This document shows positions 1 to 8,387 of a DNA stretch of 64,000 nucleotides, piece by piece. Where the stretch lies: positions 33,356,498 through 33,420,497 of the forward strand of contig NC_091325.1 in the NCBI RefSeq assembly GCF_038502225.1, in the 5' to 3' direction. Source of the DNA: Cherax quadricarinatus. Its lineage: Eukaryota; Arthropoda; Malacostraca; Decapoda; Parastacidae. Both the position numbers and the translations under genes were made by a program. The notes under the pieces were generated by a model. That model made no database searches. It saw only the letters and a list, made by a program, of their open reading frames with translations, and had not been told where the DNA came from. Numbering within the stretch: the stretch's first letter is position 1; each line of letters opens with the position of its first letter.

Positions 1-705
1 GGCTTGAGCAGAGCCTCCCAGTTATCATCAACACTGTTGCCCAAGGCTTGAGCAGAGCCTCCAAGTTATCATCAACACTGTTGCCCAAGGCTTGAGCAGA
101 GCCTCCCAGTTATTATCATCATTGGGATCCACGGCTTGGGCAGAGCCTCCCGGTTATCATCAACACTGGGAACCAAGGCTTGGGCAGAGCCTCCCAGTTA
201 TCATCAACATTGAGACCCAAGGCTTAAGCAGAGCCTCCCAGTTATCATCAACTTTGAGACCCAAGGCTTGAGCAGAGCCTCCCAGCTATCATCAACTTTG
301 AGACTCAAGGCTTGAACAGAGCCTCCCGGTTATCATTAACACTGGAAACCAAGGCTTGAGCAGAGCCTCCCAGCTATCATCAACGTATGGACCTAAGGCT
401 TCAGCAGAGCCTCCAGTTAACCTTTACATAGGGACCCATGGCTTGAGCAGAGCCTCCCAGCTATCATCAACATTGGGACCCAAGGCTTGAGCAGAGCCTC
501 CCAGTTATCATCAACATAGGGACCCAAGGCTTGAGTAGAGCCTCCCAGTTATCATCAACATTGAGACCCAAGGCTTGAGCAGAGCCTCCCAGCTATCATC
601 AACATTGGGTCCCAAGGCTTGAGGAGAGCCTCCCAGTTATCATCAACATAGGGACCTAAGGCTTGAGCACAGCCTCCCAGTTATCATCAACATTGGGACC
701 CAAGG
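1..705. repeat. 44-bp minisatellite (about 16 units)
   Basis: A direct tandem repeat of about 44 bp built on GGCTTGAGCAGAGCCTCCCA followed by a GTTATCATCAAC segment and a variable ten-base end (ACTGTTGCCC, ATTGGGACCC, TTTGAGACCC). Units differ by several substitutions and a few indels, so it is an older array. It is cut by the window start, so its true length is unknown. No coding function is suggested. Confidence 0.95.
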
Positions 706-1172
706 CTATGGATAATGACTAACCACATGAAGCAAGATCTAACATTATTTTCCACCACAACTGTGTTTCGTCTTGTGAAAACTTGCATCACATCGAACCT
801 TCTCTCACTGTAGCTGGACCCTCACTCGTAGGAGAGTAACCCGTCAAAGTTACTTTTTTTTTGTATTTCAATGAGTAATTTGTCAACAATCTAAGTAACT
901 TACGAGCTTTAAATAACACTCTGTAAAAGGTACCCAAGTTTAACGTAAATCTCGGTTGAAGCAGAATCCCCAAAATACAGTTGTTGAAAGTTGAGAGAGA
1001 GCAAATGTATAGCAGCAGAATTAAGACTTATATCATTTAAAATAACTTAATGCTTTGTATGTCTGTTTTGATTAGTGGATTAAAATATAATCATAAAGTC
1101 TTATGGATACTGGCAATAGGTAGCTCCTACGTACGTAACACCTGCTTACCACACCTTCTGTATTTGACACCT
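706..1172. other. Unassigned sequence before the Tx1-a LINE
   Basis: AT-rich sequence with no convincing coding frame or repeat structure. Its right edge holds AATATTAA (1,173-1,180), which recurs at the far end of the LINE and may be its target-site duplication. Confidence 0.6.
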
Positions 1173-1272
1173 AATATTAACATCATTCTCTGCTCAGACG
1201 TTGTGCTGAGCGTTTGGCAGCTGCTTCTGCTCAGTCCCGACACCTGGTAGAGCTTTTGATACATCAAGAACA

Positions 1273-2542
1273 ATGGCAACTGGTTTTCGCCGGAGAGTTA
1301 ATACTGTTTGTATTGAACTAATAAGAGGCACAATCACCAGCGCATCGATTAAAGTGTTAGTGCCAGCGATCATTCGTGATACATATGGCATCCAGCGTGA
1401 ATCCCTGTGTGGCGTCGCCTTGAATGGACTTTCCCGGATTTTCGTCAAGTTTTGTGATACTCAGATCTACGAGCAGATTGTCAACCAGTACCAGGATGTA
1501 AGCAAGCAAGTCACCCCGGCAGTCACTGTCCAGTTGCACGACATTTCACGATACTATACGTGGGTACGTGTGCGAAACGTGCCTTTTGAGGCCAATGAAG
1601 TCGACATACGTGACGCTTTTGAACGTTATGGGAAGATCCACCAGGTTACTATGGGTCGATGGTCTGACGGCCTCTATGCTGGTCTTCAAGAGGGGTCCTT
1701 CACTTTGAAAATGTCCCTACGCCAGCCATTTCCTTCGTACGTACACCTGGAGGATTTTCGTTCCCAGGTGTACGTTACGTATCCTGGACAGAGACGAACT
1801 TGCCGCCTCTGCGGCGCTTTGGATCACATCATGGCACAATGTGTTCAGCGTCAGCCGCCCTCGGGACGTAGTCGTAGTCGGGACGGCGAGGTTCCCCGTC
1901 AGACTCCGGAAGAAGAAAGTCGTCCAGGACTTGCCGCGCCTGACATTGTGGAGTGCTAAGGTTGATCGGGCCATGCTATTAGAGTCATCTTGTGTGACTC
2001 TACCTGGGACTGTCACCCATGATGAGGTGGAACACGTGAGAAGTGAGATCCCTCTAGCAAGAGAGGCGGATGACATAGAGGCTAATATTGTATCTACATT
2101 GAGCGACCTTTTAGCGTCGTATGAGTATGATTCTGTGCCGTGTGTACCTTTGTTGAAGTGTTCAGGTGAGGAGAGAGTACGTTTAGATGATGTTGATCAG
2201 TTAGTTAATGTGCGAGATGTGGAGGGTCCGAGAGTTTATACTGTTGAGGTAGACATTCACAAGGAGAACACCTCAGGTGCTGACAAAGCTGAGGATGCTG
2301 TTTCTAGGAAGCGTGCGGCTACCCCGTCCGACTCCGACGACGTCTTGACCCCTGGACAACGTTCAAGGAAGAAGGCGTGGTCGGAAATCACGGGTGGGAG
2401 GTCGCGCGGATCCAGGACAGCAGGTAATATCACAGAGAATGCCAGAGGTACGGGCGGTGCCTTAGGTGCTTGCCGACGCAAAGAGAAAAAGGGTGTGGTG
2501 GCCCCTAGAGGAAAGCCTCCTTTGGCAAAGTTAGGTGTGTAA
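1273..2542 (+). pseudogene. Tx1-a ORF1, gag-like CCHC protein, frameshifted
   Basis: The frame starts at ATG 1,273 (MATGFRRRVNTV), which aligns with the start of the related ORF1 at 56,623 (MAPGVRRRVNTV). The first about 200 residues include a probable RNA-binding fold (VRVRNVPFEANEVDIRDAFERYG resembles an RRM) and a zinc knuckle CRLCGALDHIMAQC (C-x2-C-x4-H-x4-C, about 1,804-1,845). Near 1,850-1,950 the coding frame shifts by one base. The second frame carries the acidic and basic C-terminus with RKRAATPSDSDDVLTPGQR, which matches the other copy, and stops at TAA 2,540-2,542. ORF1 proteins of this class coat element RNA. The frameshift makes it a pseudogene unless it is an assembly error. The stop overlaps the start of the ORF2 frame, a tight ORF1/ORF2 junction shared with the 55.4-kb copy. 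Confidence 0.8.
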
Positions 2543-4080
2543 CTATTAATGTTAATGGTTTGAAAACTCTCAGGAAGTGTGTGCAGGTACGTGAGTGGTT
2601 GAATCACTTTGCAGTGGATGTGTGTTTTTTGCAAGAACATAATCATAAAGTGGGAAGTTTGTTTGAGATAGATGGTTATGATGTTTATATAACTCACTCG
2701 AGACGTCTGAAAGGTGGAGCGGCTGTGTTGATAAAAGGTACCAGCCCGTTTGTGATGAAACATTGGGAGGAAGGGGGAGAGGGTCGGGTGGTGCGAGTCA
2801 TGGGAGATTGGGGTAGTAGAAGGGATGGTTTCGTAGGAGTATATGGGCCGGCCGAACATGATGTTAATATTAAAAATACTTTTGTTAGAGATGTTCTAGT
2901 GTACTATTTGAGGTCCCTGCCGGATATTACAGTGGTCGGTGGTGAGTGGAACTGTGTGGTGCGCCATAAAGACGTTGAGCCGAGGGGGGCGGGTTTTTGT
3001 TCGCTTATTTTGGGTGATTTGTTGTCTGGACTGGGGTTGGTAGATGTAAGTGGAAGACGTGACTCGGGTATTGAGCATACTTTCGTGCGTAGGGGCTATG
3101 CGGCGCACTTAGATAGGGTGTATGTGTCTCGGCGGGTGGTCGTAATCAATGTGTGCGTGTTAAACGTCTATTTCTCCGTCCATCGCGGAGTTCTTGTGGA
3201 GCTTGACTGAGGAAGGTCTCCTGAACCATTTTAAGGGATATTGAAAGTTAAATACGTGACTGCTACAAAGTGCGGATGATAGGACACTATTCACGGACTT
3301 ATGGGCGTCTATGGGAGTAGACTCCTGGGAAGGGTGGGATTTAGTGCGACAATGGGATGAGGTTGTGAAGCCTCGAATGAAGGATTTTTATGTGCATCGG
3401 GGTAAGGAGGCCTCTCGCTTGGGGTATGGTTTTCTGAGGTACCTGGAGGGTTCTTTACGGCATTGTTATGCGCAGGGAGAGGCGTCTGGGATTTACCCAG
3501 TGGACGAGATTGACGATCTTAAATTATGTACTTTGGAAAGGGCGGGTATGGAGAGAGTCGTGATGCGAATTGAAGGAATGTACCCCATGTACGCGTGGAG
3601 TGATATGTGGAGGCGGGTCCAACAGTTGCATCTCCTTGCTCAAGTACGGGAAGTGGTTTTTAAATCCTGCCGTCCGGGGTGGTGTTGTATAATCGGCATT
3701 TGGAGGAGGACCGGGGTTGTTCGGCGTGCAGGGTGGAGGAATCTACTTTTCACTTTGTGTATTTCTGTAAGACTTTAGGTATGGTATGTGAGTGGTTCAG
3801 TAGGGTTTTGTGCTTGGTGGGGGGGGGGGGATGTTTGTCGGTGCTCCGAGCTTTGACGTAGGTGGGGTTGACATGCGTGTACAACGTGCAGTGTCGTACG
3901 TTGTGGCCGATTATATATATTTGTCATGGGCTATGAGGCACGTTGAAGGTAATAGTAGAATTCGGGTTTTAGCGGGAACGATTTATAGGACAAAGTGTCG
4001 AAATAAGTTGGTATATAATGGGAGATGGGAGAAAGACTTCCCGTCTTAATATAAAGCCTTGGAGTTAAGAGATTTGCGAT
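2530..4080 (+). pseudogene. Tx1-a ORF2: endonuclease plus C-terminal domain, RT deleted
   Basis: The frame opens with CVTINVNG (APE-type endonuclease motif) and continues FLQEH, GGEWNCV and LDRVYVS. The catalytic SDH motif appears as SVH near 3,178, so the conserved Asp is changed. Between about 3,190 and 3,310 the frame is broken. From 3,311 the EN-RT linker (KDFYVHRGK, GYGFLRYLE, GIYPVDEIDDL) matches the copy at 54.3-54.7 kb. At about 3,545-3,560 it jumps straight to the C-terminal domain (GMYPMYAWSDMWRR). The whole RT domain, about 2 kb in the other copy, is absent. The last part (about 3,870-4,048) encodes ADYIYLSWAMR and TKCRNKLVYNGRWEK, matching the ends of the other two copies. A run of 11 Gs at about 3,820 coincides with a further frame break. 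Not functional. Confidence 0.8.
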
Positions 4081-4187
4081 AGTTTGTGAGCGTTCCGTGG
4101 GTAATCTAACGGGCTGGTCAACTGTGACTAATTGTATATAATAGTTATGTGAATGAGAGTAAGACACATGTGCAACATCTGGGTATC

Positions 4188-4231
4188 TTTATTGTAGACG
4201 TTTCGCCATCCAGTGGCTTTATCAATACAAA
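4188..4231 (-). ncRNA. Variant type I hammerhead ribozyme (left palindrome arm)
   Basis: This is the exact reverse complement of the motif at 4,441-4,484: core UUGAUAA, helix II GCCA/UGGC, then GAAACGUC. Helix I is UUGUA pairing with UACAA. The two core changes from CUGAUGA fall at C3 and G8, positions known to pair with each other. Confidence 0.65.
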
Positions 4232-4440
4232 TTCCAGGACATAACTTGAAGACAGTAGAACTATGTACAGAAGATGAGGTAATCAGTCCCTCAACCTAGG
4301 AGTAGGTGCGAACAGCACCATAGTCGTGGAGATTCAGAATCTCCACGACTATGGTGCTGTTCGCACCTACTCCTAGGTTGAGGGACTGATTACCTCATCT
4401 TCTGTACATAGTTCTACTGTCTTCAAGTTATGTCCTGGAA

Positions 4441-4484
4441 TTTGTATTGATAAAGCCACTGGATGGCGAAACGTCTACAATAAA
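4441..4484 (+). ncRNA. Variant type I hammerhead ribozyme (right palindrome arm)
   Basis: Reading 5' to 3': helix I strand UUGUA, core UUGAUAA, one extra A, helix II GCCA-loop-UGGC, GAAA, CGU, a C at the cleavage position, then UACAA, which pairs back with UUGUA. The expected cleavage site is the preferred GUC triplet. U3 and A8 replace C3 and G8 together, which keeps a Watson-Crick pair. Activity is predicted, not shown. Confidence 0.65.
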
Positions 4485-4711
4485 GATACCCAGATGTTGC
4501 ACATGTGTCTTACTCTCATCTTGTCGGTATTATATACCATTCGTACACAATTATGTGAATGTTTTGTCTCCGTGTGTATATACGTCTCCTATGTGATGGT
4601 GACGTCGCTGTCTGTTAATACTTTGTATGCACATTATTATTATTATTGTGATGAATGGTTTGAAAAACCGACAAGTTGAAGATTGAGACACTTATGCAGC
4701 ATATGGGAATC

Positions 4712-4762
4712 TTTATTCAGGAAACGTTTCGCCACACAGTGGCTTCATCAGTCCAATACAAA
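4712..4762 (-). ncRNA. Hammerhead ribozyme, unit 1
   Basis: Type I hammerhead: helix I UAUU..GGA with UCC..AAUA, core CUGAUGA, one extra A, helix II GCCAC/GUGGC with loop UGU, GAAA, then palindromic ACGU and cleavage expected after GUU. Confidence 0.85.
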
Positions 4763-5090
4763 GAGGAAGGCGTAAGGAAAGGAGGAGTATGAGGTAATCA
4801 GTCCCTCAGCCTGGAGTCGATGTGTTCAGTCCATCAATCTTGTAGAATGTACAGCATAGGGCCGTAGACGTGGCTTATATACTGTAGTGAGGTGACTTGA
4901 AGCAGACGGAGGCGGGATCATAGTGGTATCATCCACTAGTCGAAGTAGGTCTTTGTCCAAAGGTTGAACAAGGGTTGAAGAATTCTTTGTAAGAAAGATC
5001 CCATGATGCTGCAGTGTCTGACAGTTGTGATGAATGGTTTGAAAAACCGACAAGTTGAAGATTGAGACACTTATGCAGCATATGGGAATC

Positions 5091-5141
5091 TTTATTCAGG
5101 AAACGTTTCGCCACACAGTGGCTTCATCAGTCCAATACAAA
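5091..5141 (-). ncRNA. Hammerhead ribozyme, unit 2
   Basis: Identical in core and stems to the unit 1 motif, exactly 379 bp away. Cleavage at neighbouring motifs would release a 379-nt monomer. Confidence 0.85.
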
Positions 5142-5469
5142 GAGGAAGGCGTAAGGAAAGGAGGAGTATGAGGTAATCAGTCCCTCAGCCTGGAGTCGAT
5201 GTGTTCAGTCCATCAATCTTGTAGAATGTACAGCATAGGGCCGTAGACGTGGCTTATATACTGTAGTGAGGTGACTTGAAGCAGACGGAGGCGGGATCAT
5301 AGTGGTATCATCCACTAGTCGAAGTAGGTCTTTGTCCAAAGGTTGAACAAGCGTTGAAGAATTCTTTGTAAGAAAGATCCCATGATGCTGCAGTGTCTGA
5401 CAGTTGTGATGAATGGTTTGAAAAACCGACAAGTTGAAGATTGAGACACTTATGCAGCATATGGGAATC

Positions 5470-5520
5470 TTTATTCAGGAAACGTTTCGCCACACAGTGG
5501 CTTCATCAGTCCAATACAAA
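5470..5520 (-). ncRNA. Hammerhead ribozyme, unit 3
   Basis: Same core CUGAUGA, helix II GCCAC/GUGGC and GAAAC as units 1 and 2, at the same phase of the 379-bp period. Confidence 0.85.
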
Positions 5521-5848
5521 GAGGAAGGCGTAAGGAAAGGAGGAGTATGAGGTAATCAGTCCCTCAGCCTGGAGTCGATGTGTTCAGTCCATCAATCTTG
5601 TAGAATGTACAGCATAGGGCCGTAGACGTGGCTTATATACTGTAGTGAGGTGACTTGAAGCAGACGGAGGCGGGATCATAGTGGTATCATCCACTAGTCG
5701 AAGTAGGTCTTTGTCCAAAGGTTGAACAAGCGTTGAAGAATTCTTTGTAAGAAAGATCCCATGATGCTGCAGTGTCTGACAGTTGTGATGAATGGTTTGA
5801 AAAACCGACAAGTTGAAGATTGAGACACTTATGCAGCATATGGGAATC

Positions 5849-5899
5849 TTTATTCAGGAAACGTTTCGCCACACAGTGGCTTCATCAGTCCAATACAAA
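5849..5899 (-). ncRNA. Hammerhead ribozyme, unit 4
   Basis: Ribozyme region unchanged. The few unit-specific differences (for example AGTAGTTCTTTG near 6,082 and AAATATCCC near 6,132) lie outside it. Confidence 0.85.
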
Positions 5900-6227
5900 G
5901 AGGAAGGCGTAAGGAAAGGAGGAGTATGAGGTAATCAGTCCCTCAGCCTGGAGTCGATGTGTTCAGTCCATCAATCTTGTAGAATGTACAGCATAGGGCC
6001 GTAGACGTGGCTTATATACTGTAGTGAGGTGACTTGAAGCAGACGGAGGCGGGATCATAGTGGTATCATCCACTAGTCGAAGTAGTTCTTTGTCCAAAGG
6101 TTGAACAAGCGTTGAAGAATTCTTTGTAAGAAATATCCCATGATGTTGCAGTGTCTGACAGTTGTGATGAATGGTTTGAAAAACCGACAAGTTGAAGATT
6201 GAGACACTTATGCAGCATATGGGAATC

Positions 6228-6278
6228 TTTATTCAGGAAACGTTTCGCCACACAGTGGCTTCATCAGTCCAATACAAA
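6228..6278 (-). ncRNA. Hammerhead ribozyme, unit 5
   Basis: Last direct unit, with an intact ribozyme core. The next sequence folds back on this unit. Confidence 0.85.
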
Positions 6279-6713
6279 GAGGAAGGCGTAAGGAAAGGAG
6301 GAGTATGAGGTAATCAGTCCCTCAGCCTGGAGTCGATGTGTTCAGTCCATCAATCTTGTAGAAAGTACAGCATAGGGCCGTAGACGTGGCTTATATACTG
6401 TAGTGAGGTGACTTGAAGCAGACGGAGGCGGGATCATAGTGGTATCATCCACTAGTCGAAGTAGGTCTTTGTCCAAAGGTTGAACAAGCGTTGAAGAATT
6501 CTTTGTAAGAAAGATCCCATGATGCTGCAGTGTCTGACAGTGGATGATACCACTATGATCCCGCCTCCGTCTGCTTCAAGTCACCTCACTACAGTATATA
6601 AGCCACGTCTACGGCCCTATGCTGTACATTCTACAAGATTGATGGACTGAACACATCGACTCCAGGCTGAGGGACTGATTACCTCATACTCCTCCTTTCC
6701 TTACGCCTTCCTC

Positions 6714-6764
6714 TTTGTATTGGACTGATGAAGCCACTGTGTGGCGAAACGTTTCCTGAATAAA
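6714..6764 (+). ncRNA. Hammerhead ribozyme in the inverted partial unit
   Basis: Same motif on the opposite strand. G6722-A6724 pair with U6754-C6756 (helix I), the core is 6,725-6,731, the extra A is 6,732, helix II is GCCAC/GUGGC, and GAAA is 6,746-6,749. Cleavage is expected 3' of U6753. The decamer GAAACGUUUC is self-complementary, so helix III could form between two molecules. Confidence 0.85.
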
Positions 6765-6970
6765 GATTCCCATATGCTGCATAAGTGTCTCAATCTTCAT
6801 TATTATTATAATCAATGGGGAAGCGCTAAACCCTTAGGATTATACAGCGCCTATGGGGGGATGGAAGGCATTCAGGCTTAATTCAGGGAACTGGAGGACA
6901 GATCCAATTCCCTAGATCAAGAGCCCCTCACCAGCGTCAAGGAGCCTTCCTTGAGGGGTTTGTATGCACA

Positions 6971-7695
6971 GAAGTTAAAAGGTCTTCCGTCATTTATCTC
7001 TCGATTCAAGACATTGGTGTATACTGTATAGATGTGTTTCCTACCATAAGGGATTGGTTCTTATTTTATGTTTATATTTTATGCTGTGTTATAGTGTGTT
7101 TTTCAATAATATTATATTTGAGATGTAAAATATCACATCGGATTTTTGTTTTGTTATCTTGGATATTTTTATTTTGTGACTTGTAGTATTATCCTGTTTC
7201 CTTCTTTGATTCATAAATACTAATGCCTATGTTAAAATCTCGTGATAATCGCCTAAATTAATGCTTGAGTATCGTGGTGCTCTGTTGAGCACCTGAGATC
7301 TTACATTAAGTCTTACATACGTGTGTGTTGACAGGCGGAAGCCTCACCTAGTATGTGCCTGATGTAGTGTCATGTTGTGTATACGTGTGTGCTTGTGTAT
7401 GTGTGTCATTGTGTGTGTGTGTTTTTATCACAATGTTACATTGTACAATCTTTATAATTTCCAGTGTTTGATGTGTTTTTGTAATACATAACCTTGTTAG
7501 TGGCGTTATTAAATAAAAAGAACAATACCACTGTAATATACAGTGTTGTGTGTGAGGTGTATCACCATTGTACTGTATGGTGTCGTTATGTGTTACGATT
7601 AAGTGAGATTTTTGTGCATTAACCTTTTTTCGCGTATATTTTTTAATATATTTGTCATTTTGTATCGCACTGTTTTAAATAAAATAAAAAACAAA
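6971..7695 (+). other. Probable 3' UTR of Tx1-a
   Basis: GT-rich sequence without a coding frame, ending TTTTAAATAAAATAAAAAAC. The truncated copy at 12.5 kb has a similar GT-rich 3' UTR ending TTCTAAATAAAATAATAAAA. The TSD of the SINE-like insertion connects this stretch to 4,562-4,633. Confidence 0.55.
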
Positions 7696-7703
7696 AAATA
7701 TTA

Positions 7704-8059
7704 ATACCAAATTTAACACTAAAATTATCCTACAGATTCCATCGTTTATTTAAAACAAACAGAACGTGATTATTCTCTTTGAAGTGTTAGGTGGAAAAAA
7801 TGTGTTTAATTCCATTAATTAGCAGAAATGGACTGATAATACAGTATATGTTTTGCTAACAACCATCCAGCTAATTGAATTTCAGCAGAGTTTAGAATGC
7901 GCTGGCTAATGCAAATGAGGAATAAATAGGTATTTGGTACATTACAAAGACTCAAACTTAATTGTTCAATTTGTAATTACGCAAGGAAGCTATTTTATAC
8001 TTTATATGTTCTAGGGAAACACACTAGCTGCAGATATATGTTAATCTTACTCACTGCAT
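7704..8059. other. Unassigned AT-rich spacer
   Basis: No gene, RNA or repeat recognised. Confidence 0.6.
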
Positions 8060-8318
8060 TTCTTACCCCCTTCCTTACTCCCCCCCCTCCCTCCCATCCC
8101 TCCCTCCCTCCCTCCCATCCCCTCCCTCCCTCCCAACCCCTCCCTCCCAACCCCTCCCTCCCTCCCTCCCATCCATCCCTCCCTTCCCCTCCTTCCCTCA
8201 CAACCCCTCCCTCCCTCCCTCCCTCCCTCCCATCCATCCATCCCTTCCCCTCCTTCCCTCACAACCCCTCCCTCCCTCCCTCCCTCCCTCCCATCCATCC
8301 AACCCTTCCCCTCCGTCA
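8060..8318. repeat. Homopyrimidine (CCCTCC)n tract
   Basis: Almost pure C/T on the + strand, with units such as CCCTCCCTCCCATCCATCC. The - strand has many GGGAGGGAGGG runs, so G-quadruplex or triplex structure is possible. Open frames on both strands here are by-products of the repeat. Confidence 0.9.
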
Positions 8319-8387
8319 CACGAATCGATTTCGCAACACTTTAGCACAGGAAGCATCAGCATCCCCACACAACATCTTCCATCTTAA

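Larger units (their letters stand above)
4156..4550. mobile_element. Palindromic fold-back element with variant hammerhead motifs
   Basis: A 367-bp uninterrupted palindrome (4,153-4,519, centre base 4,336) continues on the right into a unique tail that begins CATCTTGTCGGTATTATATACC. TTATGTGAATG at 4,145-4,155 and 4,551-4,561 is an 11-bp TSD that places the element inside the Tx1-a 3' UTR. Each arm contains TTGATAA, a GCCA/TGGC stem and GAAACGTC, which folds as a hammerhead. The one-sided CTTGTCGGT tail is shared with the other hammerhead elements of the window. The palindrome probably arose by snap-back synthesis of a cDNA end. Confidence 0.8.
4645..6799 (-). mobile_element. Retrozyme-like tandem array: five 379-bp hammerhead units plus an inverted partial unit
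   Basis: Five direct units of exactly 379 bp (4,647, 5,026, 5,405, 5,784 and 6,163 are unit starts) differ at only a handful of positions. Each carries on the - strand a full type I hammerhead motif. At 6,541 the sequence turns back and runs as a reverse complement of unit 5 for about 259 bp (6,541-6,799), leaving an 89-bp loop. The left end carries the tail GATGAATGGTTTG...ACAAGTTG, whose reverse complement contains CAACTTGTCGGT; the inverted end stops before it. An ATT run at both ends (about 4,632-4,643 and 6,798-6,809) is the probable TSD. Animal retrozymes are known as small non-coding tandem elements with type I hammerheads, copied through self-cleaved circular RNA. Unit length, ribozyme type and head-to-tail arrangement fit that class. 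Confidence 0.85.
4634..6958 (-). mobile_element. SINE-like dispersed repeat, split by the retrozyme array
   Basis: The body is at 6,800-6,958 and reads on the - strand from ACCCCTCAAGGAAGG through TTTAGCGCTTCCCCATTG to an (ATAAT)n-type tail. I recognise it as a common decapod dispersed repeat but cannot name its family. TTTGTATGCACA at 4,622-4,633 and 6,959-6,970 is a 12-bp TSD around the composite. The ATT-rich tail lies on both sides of the hammerhead array (4,634-4,645 and 6,800-6,812), so the array landed in this tail. Confidence 0.6.
1181..7695 (+). mobile_element. Tx1/L1-like LINE copy Tx1-a, RT-deleted, with nested insertions
   Basis: A non-LTR retrotransposon with ORF1 (CCHC gag-like protein), ORF2 (endonuclease and C-terminal domain) and a GT-rich 3' UTR ending in TTTTAAATAAAATAAAAAA near 7,690. 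The Tx1/L1 affiliation comes from the full-length relative at 48,085-56,709, whose RT carries PGIDGLPSEFY and DYKLFAKIL-like motifs. The 5' start (TCATTCTCTG) resembles the 5' end of that copy (TTCATTCGCTG), so this one probably reaches its true 5' end. AATATTAA at 1,173-1,180 and 7,696-7,703 is a candidate 8-bp TSD. Two insertions interrupt the 3' UTR: a palindrome at 4,156-4,550 (11-bp TSD) and a SINE-like element at 4,634-6,958 (12-bp TSD), itself holding the hammerhead array. Joining the coding part to the tail at 7.69 kb is inference based on these TSDs and on tail similarity. Confidence 0.65.

Noticed and set aside
1..705. Possible CRISPR-like array in the 44-bp repeats
   Set aside because: The unit is continuously repetitive with drifting variants and no unique spacers, and the context is eukaryotic.
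4826..6251. Repeated 61- and 75-codon frames in the 379-bp array
   Set aside because: Identical because the units are identical; they overlap on the same strand as the ribozyme and show no coding signature.
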